Below, piece after piece: positions 16,329 to 23,325 of a DNA stretch of 38,952 bases. Both the position numbers and the translations under genes were made by a program. Each line of letters starts with the position of its first letter. Within the stretch, counting starts at the first letter, position 1. Source of the stretch: Deltaproteobacteria bacterium (GTDB lineage: Bacteria > Desulfobacterota > Desulfuromonadia > Desulfuromonadales > Geopsychrobacteraceae); the NCBI GenBank assembly GCA_024280335.1, contig JAJRQI010000047.1, positions 1 to 38,952 of the forward strand, read 5' to 3'. The notes under the pieces were generated by a model. That model saw only the letters and a list, made by a program, of their open reading frames with translations. It searched no databases and was not told the origin of the DNA.

Positions 16329-17666
16329 CTACAGGTAGTTTAATTCTTTTGCCTGCGCGCTGATTTCATCGCGAAATTGCGGATGCGCGATATTGATCAA
16401 CGCTTGCGTCCGCTGGCGGACGGTTTTGCCGTAAAGCTCTGCGGCGCCGAACTCGGTGACCACGTAGTGGACATGGTTGCGACTGGTGACCACGCCCGCA
16501 CCCAGTTTGAGCATCGGCACGATTTTGCTGACCACACTGCCGTCACGCAACGTCGAGGTGCTCGGCAGGGCGATAATCGGTACGCCGCCTTTGGAGCGTG
16601 AGGCGCCATAGATGAAATCGAGCTGACCGCCGACCGCCGAATGCATTTTCGGGCCGATACTGTCGGCACAGACCTGACCGGTCAGATCGACCTCGATCGC
16701 CGAGTTGATGGCCACCAGACGATCGTTCTGCGCCACCACGAAGGGATCATTGACATACTCGGTGCGGTGCAGCTCGACCAGCGGGTTGTTGTTCACCCAC
16801 TCGTAGAGGCGCTTGGTGCCGAGCAGGAACCCGCAGATGATCTTGCCCGGATGCAGACTTTTGCGCGCACCGTTGACCACCCCCGCTTCGACCAGATCGA
16901 TCACGCCGTCGGATATCAGTTCAGAATGGATACCGAGATCTTTTTTCTCATAGAGGAATTTCAGCACGGCATTCGGCAGTGCGCCGATCCCCAGCTGCAT
17001 GGTTGCACCGTCGGGGATCAATTCGGAGATATGCGCGGCGATCTTTTTGACCTCATCCTGGTCGGCATCATCGCCCATCGGCATTTCGAAAAGTGGGGTA
17101 TCGCTCGGCACGATGTAATCCATCCGGTCGATATGGATGGCGGTATCGCCCAGGGTGCGCGGCATCTGCTCGTTGATCATGGCAATCACCACTTTGGATA
17201 CCTCAGCTGCCGAAATGGTCAGCCCCGATTCCGCGCCCATCGAACAGAACCCGTTCGCATCCGGCGGCGAAACATGGACCAGGGCCACATCAACCGGCAG
17301 ATGACCGTTCTTGAACAGCAGCGGAAATTCCGAAAGCATCACCGGGGTGAAATCGGCCCGGCCCTGATTGACCGCCTTGCGTACGTTGGCACTGATAAAC
17401 ATCGAATTGATCCGCAGATGTCCTTCCATCTCCGGCGCGACATAATCAGCCGGGCAGATGGTCAGCGGATGGCAGATTTCGACATCCTGCAGTTGCGGCG
17501 CACGTTTGACCAGGGCATCGAGCAGCGGCAACGGCACCGAGGCATTGCCGGTTAAAAAGACCCGGTCGCCCGACTTGATCGCCTTGACCGCTTCATCGGC
17601 GGTGCTGATCCGTGAGCGACAGGCATCCTGCCAGTTGGACTCGACTTCATTGATTCCTAAAAGCAT
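16329..17666 (-). CDS. Acyl-CoA transferase, acetyl-CoA hydrolase/4-hydroxybutyrate CoA-transferase family
   Basis: A 445-residue class I CoA-transferase. Seen features are AHISELIPDGATMQLGIGALP, GIHSELISDGVIDL (Glu249, in the position I expect for the catalytic Glu of 4-hydroxybutyrate CoA-transferase), and a C-terminal YVVTEFGAAELYGKTVRQR. The family moves CoA from acetyl- or succinyl-CoA to another acid through a glutamyl-CoA intermediate. A succinyl-CoA:benzoate CoA-transferase of this broad kind is known in Geobacter metallireducens, so activation of an aromatic acid without ATP is a reasonable role here. It is 12 bases downstream of the ADP-forming synthetase gene. Confidence 0.9.
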   Translation of the reverse strand: MLLGINEVESNWQDACRSRISTADEAVKAIKSGDRVFLTGNASVPLPLLDALVKRAPQLQDVEICHPLTICPADYVAPEMEGHLRINSMFISANVRKAVNQGRADFTPVMLSEFPLLFKNGHLPVDVALVHVSPPDANGFCSMGAESGLTISAAEVSKVVIAMINEQMPRTLGDTAIHIDRMDYIVPSDTPLFEMPMGDDADQDEVKKIAAHISELIPDGATMQLGIGALPNAVLKFLYEKKDLGIHSELISDGVIDLVEAGVVNGARKSLHPGKIICGFLLGTKRLYEWVNNNPLVELHRTEYVNDPFVVAQNDRLVAINSAIEVDLTGQVCADSIGPKMHSAVGGQLDFIYGASRSKGGVPIIALPSTSTLRDGSVVSKIVPMLKLGAGVVTSRNHVHYVVTEFGAAELYGKTVRQRTQALINIAHPQFRDEISAQAKELNYL

Positions 17667-17678
17667 TGTTTTATCCCT

Positions 17679-19778
17679 TTAGTTTTCAAGTTGAATGCGG
17701 ATTCTGCCGTCGACGGCAAAAGCTTTGTCGGCGAAAGCCATGATCGGGTTCAGGTCCATCTCCTCGATCATCGGCAGATCGCCGAGCAGTTGCGAAACCC
17801 GCTGGATCAGTTCGATCACCGCCTGCTTGTCGATCCCCGCTTCACCGCGAACACCGTCGAGCAGCGCCGCGGTCTTGATTCCGGCGAGCATCTCTTCGGC
17901 TTCGACGCGGGTCACCGGCGCGACCTTGAAAACGACGTCCTTGAGAACCTCGACATAGATCCCGCCGAGGCCGAACATCACCAGATGGCCCAACTCCCGT
18001 TCGGCGCTGGCACCGATAATCAGTTCACGGCCACCGGGGAGAAACTTCTGCAGCAGATAGCCGAGTTTACCGTAGTTGCCGAGCCGGTTCTGCATCTCCT
18101 CAACCGTGGCGCGCACTGCGGCAGCATCTTTAAGATTGATGGCGACGCCGCCCATATCGCTTTTATGATCGATCTCGGCGCAGTCGACCTTGACCACCAC
18201 CGGATAGCCGATCTGCTCCGCTGCGGCGACCGCCGCTTTAGCAGTTTCCACCACCTGCCAGGGCGCGACCGGAATCCCGTAAGCCTCAAAAATCCGGTAG
18301 ACCTCAAAGGCGGAAAGAACTTCACGTCCTGCTTGCCCGGCCTGCTCGATAATCGCTTTTGCGGCGGCCGGATCGGTGTTGCTGAAGATCTGCGGTGCAC
18401 CGATATCCCGTTGCTGAATCCGGCCGTACTGCACCAGCGCACCGAGGGCACGAGCGGCATCGCCGGGGTTGGCGTAGCAGGGGACTTCACCCGCTTTGAG
18501 GATTGCGGTGGTCTTCTGGTAACGCTCCAACTTCAGGTTGGTCATGAAGTTACAGACCAGCGGTTTGCGCCGTTGTTGACTGACCGCAACAATCTCACGG
18601 GCGACCGCGTCGGTATCGGTAAAGGGCGCGGTGACAAAGTTGATGTAGATGCAGTCGATCTGTTCATCATCGATCAGCACGTCGAGGGCGGCGCGAAACT
18701 GCGGGCCGCCGGCGGTGGCAACCACGTCGATGGGGTTTTCCAGCGCAGCTTGTGGAAACTGGGTCTCCTGCAGCCGGGCGATCGAGGCTTCGCAGAGTTT
18801 CGGCACTTCAATTCCGAAGCCGACCAGTACGTCGGTGGCGATCACCGCCGGGCCGCCGGTGTTGGTGATGATCCCGGCCCGGTTCCCTTTGGGGATCGGC
18901 TGGCTGGAGAAGGCCATCGCCGCGCGGACGATCTCGCCCTCGTCATGAAAGGGGAGCACGCCGATCTTTTCAAAAATCAGCTCGGTGGCGATATCGACTC
19001 CGGCCAGCGAGCCGGTATGCGAAGAGGCCGCTTTGGCACCCTCTTCGGTGCGACCGGCTTTCATCGCCAGGACCGGCTTTTTCGCTGTTACTTTGCGCGC
19101 CACTTCGAGAAATTCACGCGGTTTGTCGAATCCCTCGGTGTAAAGAATGATCGCTTTGGTCCCCTCATCCTCACCGTAATATTCGATGATTTCCGGGATC
19201 GATACGTCGCAGGCGTTGCCGTTGCTGGCGTAAAGCCGTTGGCCGATATCCAGATCATCGAGCACCTGCATGATCAGCGCGCCGACACCGCCGGAGAGCG
19301 CCACCACCGAGATGCTGCCCGGCTTGGGGAAGGTGAAGGTGAAGTTGCAGTAGGCGTTCAGTTCCGGATCGGAGTTGATGATCCCCTGACAGTTGGGGCC
19401 GAACAGGCGGATGCCGTACTTGCGCGCATTGGCAAGGAATTCTTCCTGCAATCGGGCGCCTTCTTCGCCCATCTCGCTGAAGCCGGCTGAGTTGATGATG
19501 ACCGCCTTGATCCCTTTTTTGCCGCATTCTTCGATGGCGTCGGGGACAAACTGACTGGGGATGATGATGTGGGCCAGGTCAACCTCGCCGGGGATGTCGG
19601 CCAGGGTCGGATAGGCTTTGAGGCCGCAGACTTCGGCCGCCTTGGCGTTGACCGGGTAGATCTCGCCCTTGTAACCATATTTCTGCAAGTTGCGGATGAT
19701 GACGTTACCGATCGACAGCTCTTTGGTTGAAGCGCCGACCAGGGCCACTGCTTTGGGTTTGAATAGGGCGTCGAGCAT
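17679..19778 (-). CDS. ADP-forming acyl-CoA synthetase, fused alpha-beta type
   Basis: A 699-residue protein. The ATG at 19776-19778 follows GAGGAGAGAAAATAAG and leaves a one-base gap after the stop of the reductase gene. The N-terminal ~460 residues are the alpha part (CoA-binding FKPKAVALVGAS, succinyl-CoA-ligase-like domains, phosphohistidine loop ASSHTGSLAG with His254). The C-terminal ~230 are the ATP-grasp beta part (GYPVVVKVDCAEIDHKSDMGG). Such enzymes interconvert acyl-CoA + ADP + Pi and acid + ATP + CoA, either saving energy or activating an acid cheaply. Cotranscription with a CoA-transferase and a BcrB-like reductase suggests an acid entering or leaving a CoA-dependent reductive pathway. 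Confidence 0.93.
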   Translation of the reverse strand: MLDALFKPKAVALVGASTKELSIGNVIIRNLQKYGYKGEIYPVNAKAAEVCGLKAYPTLADIPGEVDLAHIIIPSQFVPDAIEECGKKGIKAVIINSAGFSEMGEEGARLQEEFLANARKYGIRLFGPNCQGIINSDPELNAYCNFTFTFPKPGSISVVALSGGVGALIMQVLDDLDIGQRLYASNGNACDVSIPEIIEYYGEDEGTKAIILYTEGFDKPREFLEVARKVTAKKPVLAMKAGRTEEGAKAASSHTGSLAGVDIATELIFEKIGVLPFHDEGEIVRAAMAFSSQPIPKGNRAGIITNTGGPAVIATDVLVGFGIEVPKLCEASIARLQETQFPQAALENPIDVVATAGGPQFRAALDVLIDDEQIDCIYINFVTAPFTDTDAVAREIVAVSQQRRKPLVCNFMTNLKLERYQKTTAILKAGEVPCYANPGDAARALGALVQYGRIQQRDIGAPQIFSNTDPAAAKAIIEQAGQAGREVLSAFEVYRIFEAYGIPVAPWQVVETAKAAVAAAEQIGYPVVVKVDCAEIDHKSDMGGVAINLKDAAAVRATVEEMQNRLGNYGKLGYLLQKFLPGGRELIIGASAERELGHLVMFGLGGIYVEVLKDVVFKVAPVTRVEAEEMLAGIKTAALLDGVRGEAGIDKQAVIELIQRVSQLLGDLPMIEEMDLNPIMAFADKAFAVDGRIRIQLEN

Positions 19779-19779
19779 C

Positions 19780-21027
19780 TTATTTTCTCTCCTCAAGCTG
19801 TTCGATAAAGGCTTCAACGTTGGTTCGGGTCTGCTCATCGGAAACACAGCGCAGATCGTTGAGATCACCGGAAATCACCAGGCTCGGGATGCCGGTCTGC
19901 TGTTCCAGGCGTTGCGGCATGCCGTAGCGACTGTTCGAATTGCAGGGGCAGGTTTTGGCGTCATGATAGATGATGCCGTCGATCTGAAATTTCTCCAGCA
20001 TCCCCTTGATATATTTTTCTTTGTATTCGTCGGAACGGACGATAAACAGGCTCAGGTAGGCCTTGGCCATGCTGCGGATCGGCTGGTTGGCATCAAAGTC
20101 GGGGAAAATCCAGCTGCTGCAGTAGGTGGAGACCAGCACGCTGGCCTGCAGTCCGGCGAACAGTTCGGAGTGTTGGCGCAGCCGCCCCCAGACCGGCATC
20201 CCTTCCCAGTAGATACGATGCTTTTCGCCGTCGACCGCACCGACGCCGTCGGCGATCCGCTGCTTGAGCTCGCCGAGCAGTTGCCGGTAATAGTCGACCG
20301 CCTGCCGGGTGCCGCGCAACACCACGGCCGGGCCCATGTGGATGGTGCCGTCAAAGAAGCTCAGCGGCGCCGGGGCGGCAGCTGCCGTTTCCAGTACCTG
20401 ACGCCAGAGCTCGGTGCATTCGCGGGACAGGGAAACCGTTTCACGCAGCCGCAACAGATCCAGTTTCTGCCCGGAAATCTCTTCCAGCGTCGGAATCAGC
20501 GCTTCGATCTGCCGGGTGACATCATCGACCAGAATATCGCTGACGTCGGTAAAGTTTTTTGGTGAGGTGATGCCGACACAGGGGACCTGAAACTCTTTGG
20601 CGTACCAGGAGAACCAGTCCTGCACGTCGCGGCACTGGTTGGTGTTGTAGACCAGCACGTCGGGCCGCGGCGGCGCCTCGATGCCGGGGTAGGCTTTGGC
20701 CAGCGGTGAAACCTCTTTTAAGTAGGCACCGATGTCGGCGGTCAAGTAGGAACAGATATCGGGTGAATAGCCGATGGTGTTGGCTTCGGGGATCAGATCG
20801 GTCGCCATCCGCGTGGCGCCGAGCATGGCGGCGTGGTTTTCCGGAAAATGCACCGCAAAGCCCATTGCCCGCAGCAGTTCTGCCGGGCCGACACTGGTGC
20901 ACCAAGCAACCTTGCGGGTCGTCGAATCGGCTGCGTCGTTCAGGTCGTAGAAATAATCGGACATGATCTTCAGCATCTGTCCGGTTGCTTCGATCTTCTT
21001 GCGTTGCGGTTGTTGCTCTGCTGCCAT
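19780..21027 (-). CDS. BcrB/HgdB-like double-cubane or [4Fe-4S] reductase subunit (2-hydroxyacyl-CoA dehydratase superfamily)
   Basis: A 415-residue protein; start fixed by GGAGGAGTC. It resembles BcrB of benzoyl-CoA reductase over most of its length: YSPDICSYLTADIG (Cys92), VYNTNQCRDVQDWF (Cys132), LEEISGQKLDLLRLRE, IHMGPAVVLRGTRQAVDYY, IYWEGMPVWGRLR, and DAKTCPCNSN (Cys360). These three Cys positions are the expected cluster ligands. The superfamily uses ATP-driven electrons to reduce aromatic rings (Bcr), dehydrate 2-hydroxyacyl-CoAs (Hgd/Had/Fld), or reduce small molecules at an [8Fe-9S] cluster (DCCP). No second subunit of the BcrC/HgdA kind is present in the window, so it may work as a homodimer with the activase encoded 125 bases upstream. 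Extra Cys at 303, 362 and 394 are notable. Confidence 0.85.
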   Translation of the reverse strand: MAAEQQPQRKKIEATGQMLKIMSDYFYDLNDAADSTTRKVAWCTSVGPAELLRAMGFAVHFPENHAAMLGATRMATDLIPEANTIGYSPDICSYLTADIGAYLKEVSPLAKAYPGIEAPPRPDVLVYNTNQCRDVQDWFSWYAKEFQVPCVGITSPKNFTDVSDILVDDVTRQIEALIPTLEEISGQKLDLLRLRETVSLSRECTELWRQVLETAAAAPAPLSFFDGTIHMGPAVVLRGTRQAVDYYRQLLGELKQRIADGVGAVDGEKHRIYWEGMPVWGRLRQHSELFAGLQASVLVSTYCSSWIFPDFDANQPIRSMAKAYLSLFIVRSDEYKEKYIKGMLEKFQIDGIIYHDAKTCPCNSNSRYGMPQRLEQQTGIPSLVISGDLNDLRCVSDEQTRTNVEAFIEQLEERK

Positions 21028-21051
21028 GACTCCTCCAGAAATGCTGATGGA

Positions 21052-21144
21052 AAATCCCCCTCAATCCCCCTTTGTTAAATGGGGAGGCTTAAATCCAAGA
21101 GACTCTGATTCTCCCCTTTAGCAAAGGGGGGCGAGGGGGGATTT
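21052..21144. repeat. Palindromic repeat, family C, copy 1
   Basis: AAATCCCCCTCAATCCCCC at the left faces GGGGGGCGAGGGGGGATTT at the right. Each end also forms its own small CCCCTTT...AAAGGGG hairpin. It lies between the activase and reductase genes. A second copy is at 31246-31323 between oah and dch. No ORF; REP/MITE-like. Confidence 0.8.
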
Positions 21145-21151
21145 CTCTCTT

Positions 21152-21940
21152 CTATCCTTTTTCTGCCGCCTCCCGCGCGTAAAGTGCCGCGCCGAGGGCG
21201 CCGGTAAACTGGGGGAACTGCGGAATCAGCACCGGTCGGCCGATCAGCTCTTCGGCCATCTCGACCAGGTAGGGGTTGTGAGCAACCACCCCGCCGCTTA
21301 AGACAACTTTTTCGGTCAGGGAATCCATCTCCAGGACCCGTTGGATCATCGAGTAGAAGATCCCCTTGATAATGTCGGCAACCGGCTTGCCGTGACGGAT
21401 ATTCTCCAGCACCTCGGTCGCGGAAAAAACAGTGCAGTAGCTGCCGAGTTTGATCATCTCGGTGGCCTGCCGGGCCAGGTTGTTCATCTCGTTAAGAGGG
21501 ATATCGAGACGGCTCGACATCTCCTCCAGAAAAGCACCGGTGCCAGCGGCACACTTACGGTTCATTTTAAAGCTGTCGCGGCGGCCTTCGGCATCAAGCT
21601 TGATGACTTTGTTGTCCTGTCCGCCGATATCGATGATGGTGACCGCCGCTGGAAAACTGTGGTAGCAGCCTTTGGCGTGACAGCCGATTTCGGTTTTGCT
21701 GTTTTCAGTGACAAAGGCGACATTGTTGCGGCCGTAACCGGTGGCGACGGCTGCGGCAATGTCTGATCGATCGGCACTCGCCAGCTCCAGCGAAGTGTCC
21801 AGGCAGTGCGCTGCGGTTGCGGCAAAATCGATTCCCGATTTTTTTACCGCGTGGCCGAGCAGCGCCCCGTGCCGGTCGATAACCACCACCTTGGTGCGTG
21901 ACGCTCCCATATCAAGTCCGACATAAACCGGTTGTGTCAT
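21152..21940 (-). CDS. ATP-dependent activase of the BcrA/BcrD/HgdC family
   Basis: A 262-residue actin-like ATPase: N-terminal phosphate loop YVGLDMGASRTKVVV, ADP-binding strand TIIDIGGQDNKVIKLD (residues 101-116), and C-terminal VVLSGGVVAHNP. The two Cys that hold a single [4Fe-4S] cluster between two subunits are present: Cys130 in NRKCAAGTGAF and Cys169 in GSYCTVFSATEV. It couples ATP hydrolysis to electron transfer from ferredoxin to the reductase component. It is a single gene, so a homodimer as in HgdC or DCCP reductase is expected, unlike the BcrA-BcrD heterodimer. It sits between iclR and the BcrB-like gene. Confidence 0.93.
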   Translation of the reverse strand: MTQPVYVGLDMGASRTKVVVIDRHGALLGHAVKKSGIDFAATAAHCLDTSLELASADRSDIAAAVATGYGRNNVAFVTENSKTEIGCHAKGCYHSFPAAVTIIDIGGQDNKVIKLDAEGRRDSFKMNRKCAAGTGAFLEEMSSRLDIPLNEMNNLARQATEMIKLGSYCTVFSATEVLENIRHGKPVADIIKGIFYSMIQRVLEMDSLTEKVVLSGGVVAHNPYLVEMAEELIGRPVLIPQFPQFTGALGAALYAREAAEKG

Positions 21941-21969
21941 GCTTGTTGCCTCGGTTTGCGTTGGCCCGG

Positions 21970-22821
21970 TCAGTTCCGGGCTGCTTCGGCTTCAACCGTT
22001 CTGACCAGGTTGATCAGTCGGGGGCCGATATCATCTTCGAGCATGTGTCGGCGCAATATGAAAGAGGGGGCCGCACAGTTAAAGGTCAATAGTCGGCAAC
22101 CGGCGATCGGCAGCATCGGTACGCCGACCGCGTTGACATCGTTGCGCCAGTCGCCGGTCGACAGGCAGAAGCCACGCTCCTGATAATCGCGCAGCGCCTG
22201 TTCGATCCCGGCTTTGTGGGTCGGCCAGTTGGCAGGATCTTTCTGCTTGATGTTGTTCAGCAGCTGCTCCCGCTCATCTTCCGGCAGGCCGCAGAGCAGC
22301 GCTCTGCCCATGGCGGTGGTGGCGATCGGTACCCGGGTGCCCGGTTCACGGCGCAAGGACACGGTGGCATCGGTGCTGTGGCGACCATCCAGATAGATCA
22401 TGCCGAGGCGATCGCGGGTGCCGACCGAAACCACGGTGTGCGAATAATCGGCCAGCTCCTGCATCAGCGGCCGGGCGATCTTCAGTACATCCATGTTGGT
22501 GAGCAGTGAAAAGCCGAGGGAGAGTACTCCGGTGCCGAGCTGGTATTTACCCAGTTTTTCATCGTGATGTAGATAACCCATGCGGGTCAGAGTGTAGGTC
22601 AGGCGGGATACGGTCGGTTTCGGCAGTCCGGTGCGGGCAGCAATATCCTGATTTCCCAGATGCCGGTCCCTGGGTTTGAAGCAGCGCAGTACTTCCAAAC
22701 CACGCGCCAGGGCGGTTACAAATTGACGGTCTTTACTGTTCTCCCCCAAGGGGTCGATTCCGTCCAGCGCCAGCAGCTCTGCTTTGCTGCCCGTGGTATT
22801 TAAAGTTGTCGTCTCGTTCAT
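21970..22821 (-). CDS. IclR-family transcriptional regulator
   Basis: A 283-residue regulator; ATG behind CCGGAGAAAGAGTCT. A ~35-residue N-terminal extension precedes the winged helix (LARGLEVLRCFKPRDR, then NQDIAARTGLPKPTVSRLT, about residues 38-85). The rest is the IclR effector domain (SVGTRDRLGMIYLDGR, then ATTAMGRALLCGLPE, and a GVPMLPI segment). IclR proteins bind short palindromes and sense aromatic or small organic acids, acting as activators or repressors. It is encoded divergently from the ring-degradation operon and heads the minus-strand catabolic run, so it most likely controls both through the palindromes at 22976 and 23185. Confidence 0.95.
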   Translation of the reverse strand: MNETTTLNTTGSKAELLALDGIDPLGENSKDRQFVTALARGLEVLRCFKPRDRHLGNQDIAARTGLPKPTVSRLTYTLTRMGYLHHDEKLGKYQLGTGVLSLGFSLLTNMDVLKIARPLMQELADYSHTVVSVGTRDRLGMIYLDGRHSTDATVSLRREPGTRVPIATTAMGRALLCGLPEDEREQLLNNIKQKDPANWPTHKAGIEQALRDYQERGFCLSTGDWRNDVNAVGVPMLPIAGCRLLTFNCAAPSFILRRHMLEDDIGPRLINLVRTVEAEAARN

Positions 22822-22883
22822 AGACTCTTTCTCCGGGTTGACAACCGCTTGGTAAACCCTGCGACGAAGAGATTTATTCTGTA

Positions 22884-22895
22884 GCGAAACTTAAG
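22884..22895. promoter_or_regulatory. Possible IclR half-site
   Basis: GCGAAACTTAAG is identical over 12 bases to the right half and flank of the perfect palindrome at 23185-23201, but its left half is degenerate. It lies in the iclR leader. Confidence 0.4.
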
Positions 22896-22918
22896 CGGAG
22901 CGTCACTCCTGCCATTAA

Positions 22919-22947
22919 TGTCTATAGAAAGTAGGGAGGACTGTCAA
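22919..22947 (-). promoter_or_regulatory. Candidate promoter of the iclR-led operon
   Basis: On the minus strand a perfect -35 TTGACA (22942-22947) is followed at 17 bp by the weak -10 TAGACA (22919-22924), or at 15 bp by TATAGA (22921-22926). The weak -10 fits a promoter needing an activator; the operator at 22976-22992 lies just upstream of it. Confidence 0.45.
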
Positions 22948-22975
22948 GGAATAAAACGATGTTTTTCGGAAATTG

Positions 22976-22992
22976 GTTTCGCATTGCAAAAC
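22976..22992. promoter_or_regulatory. IclR-type operator, imperfect palindrome
   Basis: GTTTCGCATTGCAAAAC: 8-bp arms around one base, with one mismatch compared with the perfect site at 23185. It lies about 30 bases upstream of the candidate iclR-side -35 box. Confidence 0.65.
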
Positions 22993-23184
22993 CGCTGAGA
23001 GTTGAATTGTCTGGATCTGTTGTCGTTCTACCAGGGTTTTAAGATCTGCACCCTGCCGTGTTGCGGATTTATACCCTGCAATAACATATTCTTGTACAAT
23101 GCGGGAAGATTCGACGCGCTTTTCTGAAGAAAAATATTTACAAACATTGTTATGTCGGCTAGGATTTACGTGAAATGAAAGTTA

Positions 23185-23201
23185 GTTTCGCAGTGCGAAA
23201 C
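23185..23201. promoter_or_regulatory. IclR-type operator, perfect palindrome
   Basis: GTTTCGCAGTGCGAAAC is a perfect 8-1-8 inverted repeat. Its centre is about 80 bases upstream of the TATAAT at 23267 that probably serves the rightward operon. Spacing and symmetry suit an IclR dimer. Confidence 0.75.
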
Positions 23202-23266
23202 TTAAGGACAGTAACCCGCAGGACGTGTTTTCGGTTGCCGTCGATTCCATCTGTACCATTTTCCTA

Positions 23267-23272
23267 TATAAT
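23267..23272 (+). promoter_or_regulatory. Probable -10 box of the ring-degradation operon
   Basis: Perfect TATAAT inside a small palindrome (ACCATTT...AAATGGT, 23256-23279). The -35 region (about 23244-23249) is poor, as in activator-dependent promoters. Confidence 0.5.
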
Positions 23273-23325
23273 AAATGGTCTTTTCAGCGCACGGATTTAT
23301 TGACATTCCAAAAAAGGGTAAGCGA

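Larger units (their letters stand above)
22822..23325. other. Divergent control region of the catabolic cluster
   Basis: A 504-base AT-richer gap between iclR (-) and the fusion gene (+). It contains two 17-bp IclR-like palindromes, a matching half-site, a candidate promoter for each direction and a small palindrome around the rightward -10 box (arms ACCATTT at 23256-23262 and AAATGGT at 23273-23279). No ORF with a ribosome binding site lies inside. Confidence 0.75.

Noticed and set aside
17691-19490. 599-codon open frame on the plus strand
   Set aside because: It lies entirely antisense to the ADP-forming synthetase, has no family motif and shows the His/Asp/Gly-rich composition of a GC-rich shadow frame.
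22972-22990. Sigma54 promoter (GG/GC at -24/-12)
   Set aside because: The GG-GC distance is 9, not 10, and the bases are better explained by the IclR-like palindrome.
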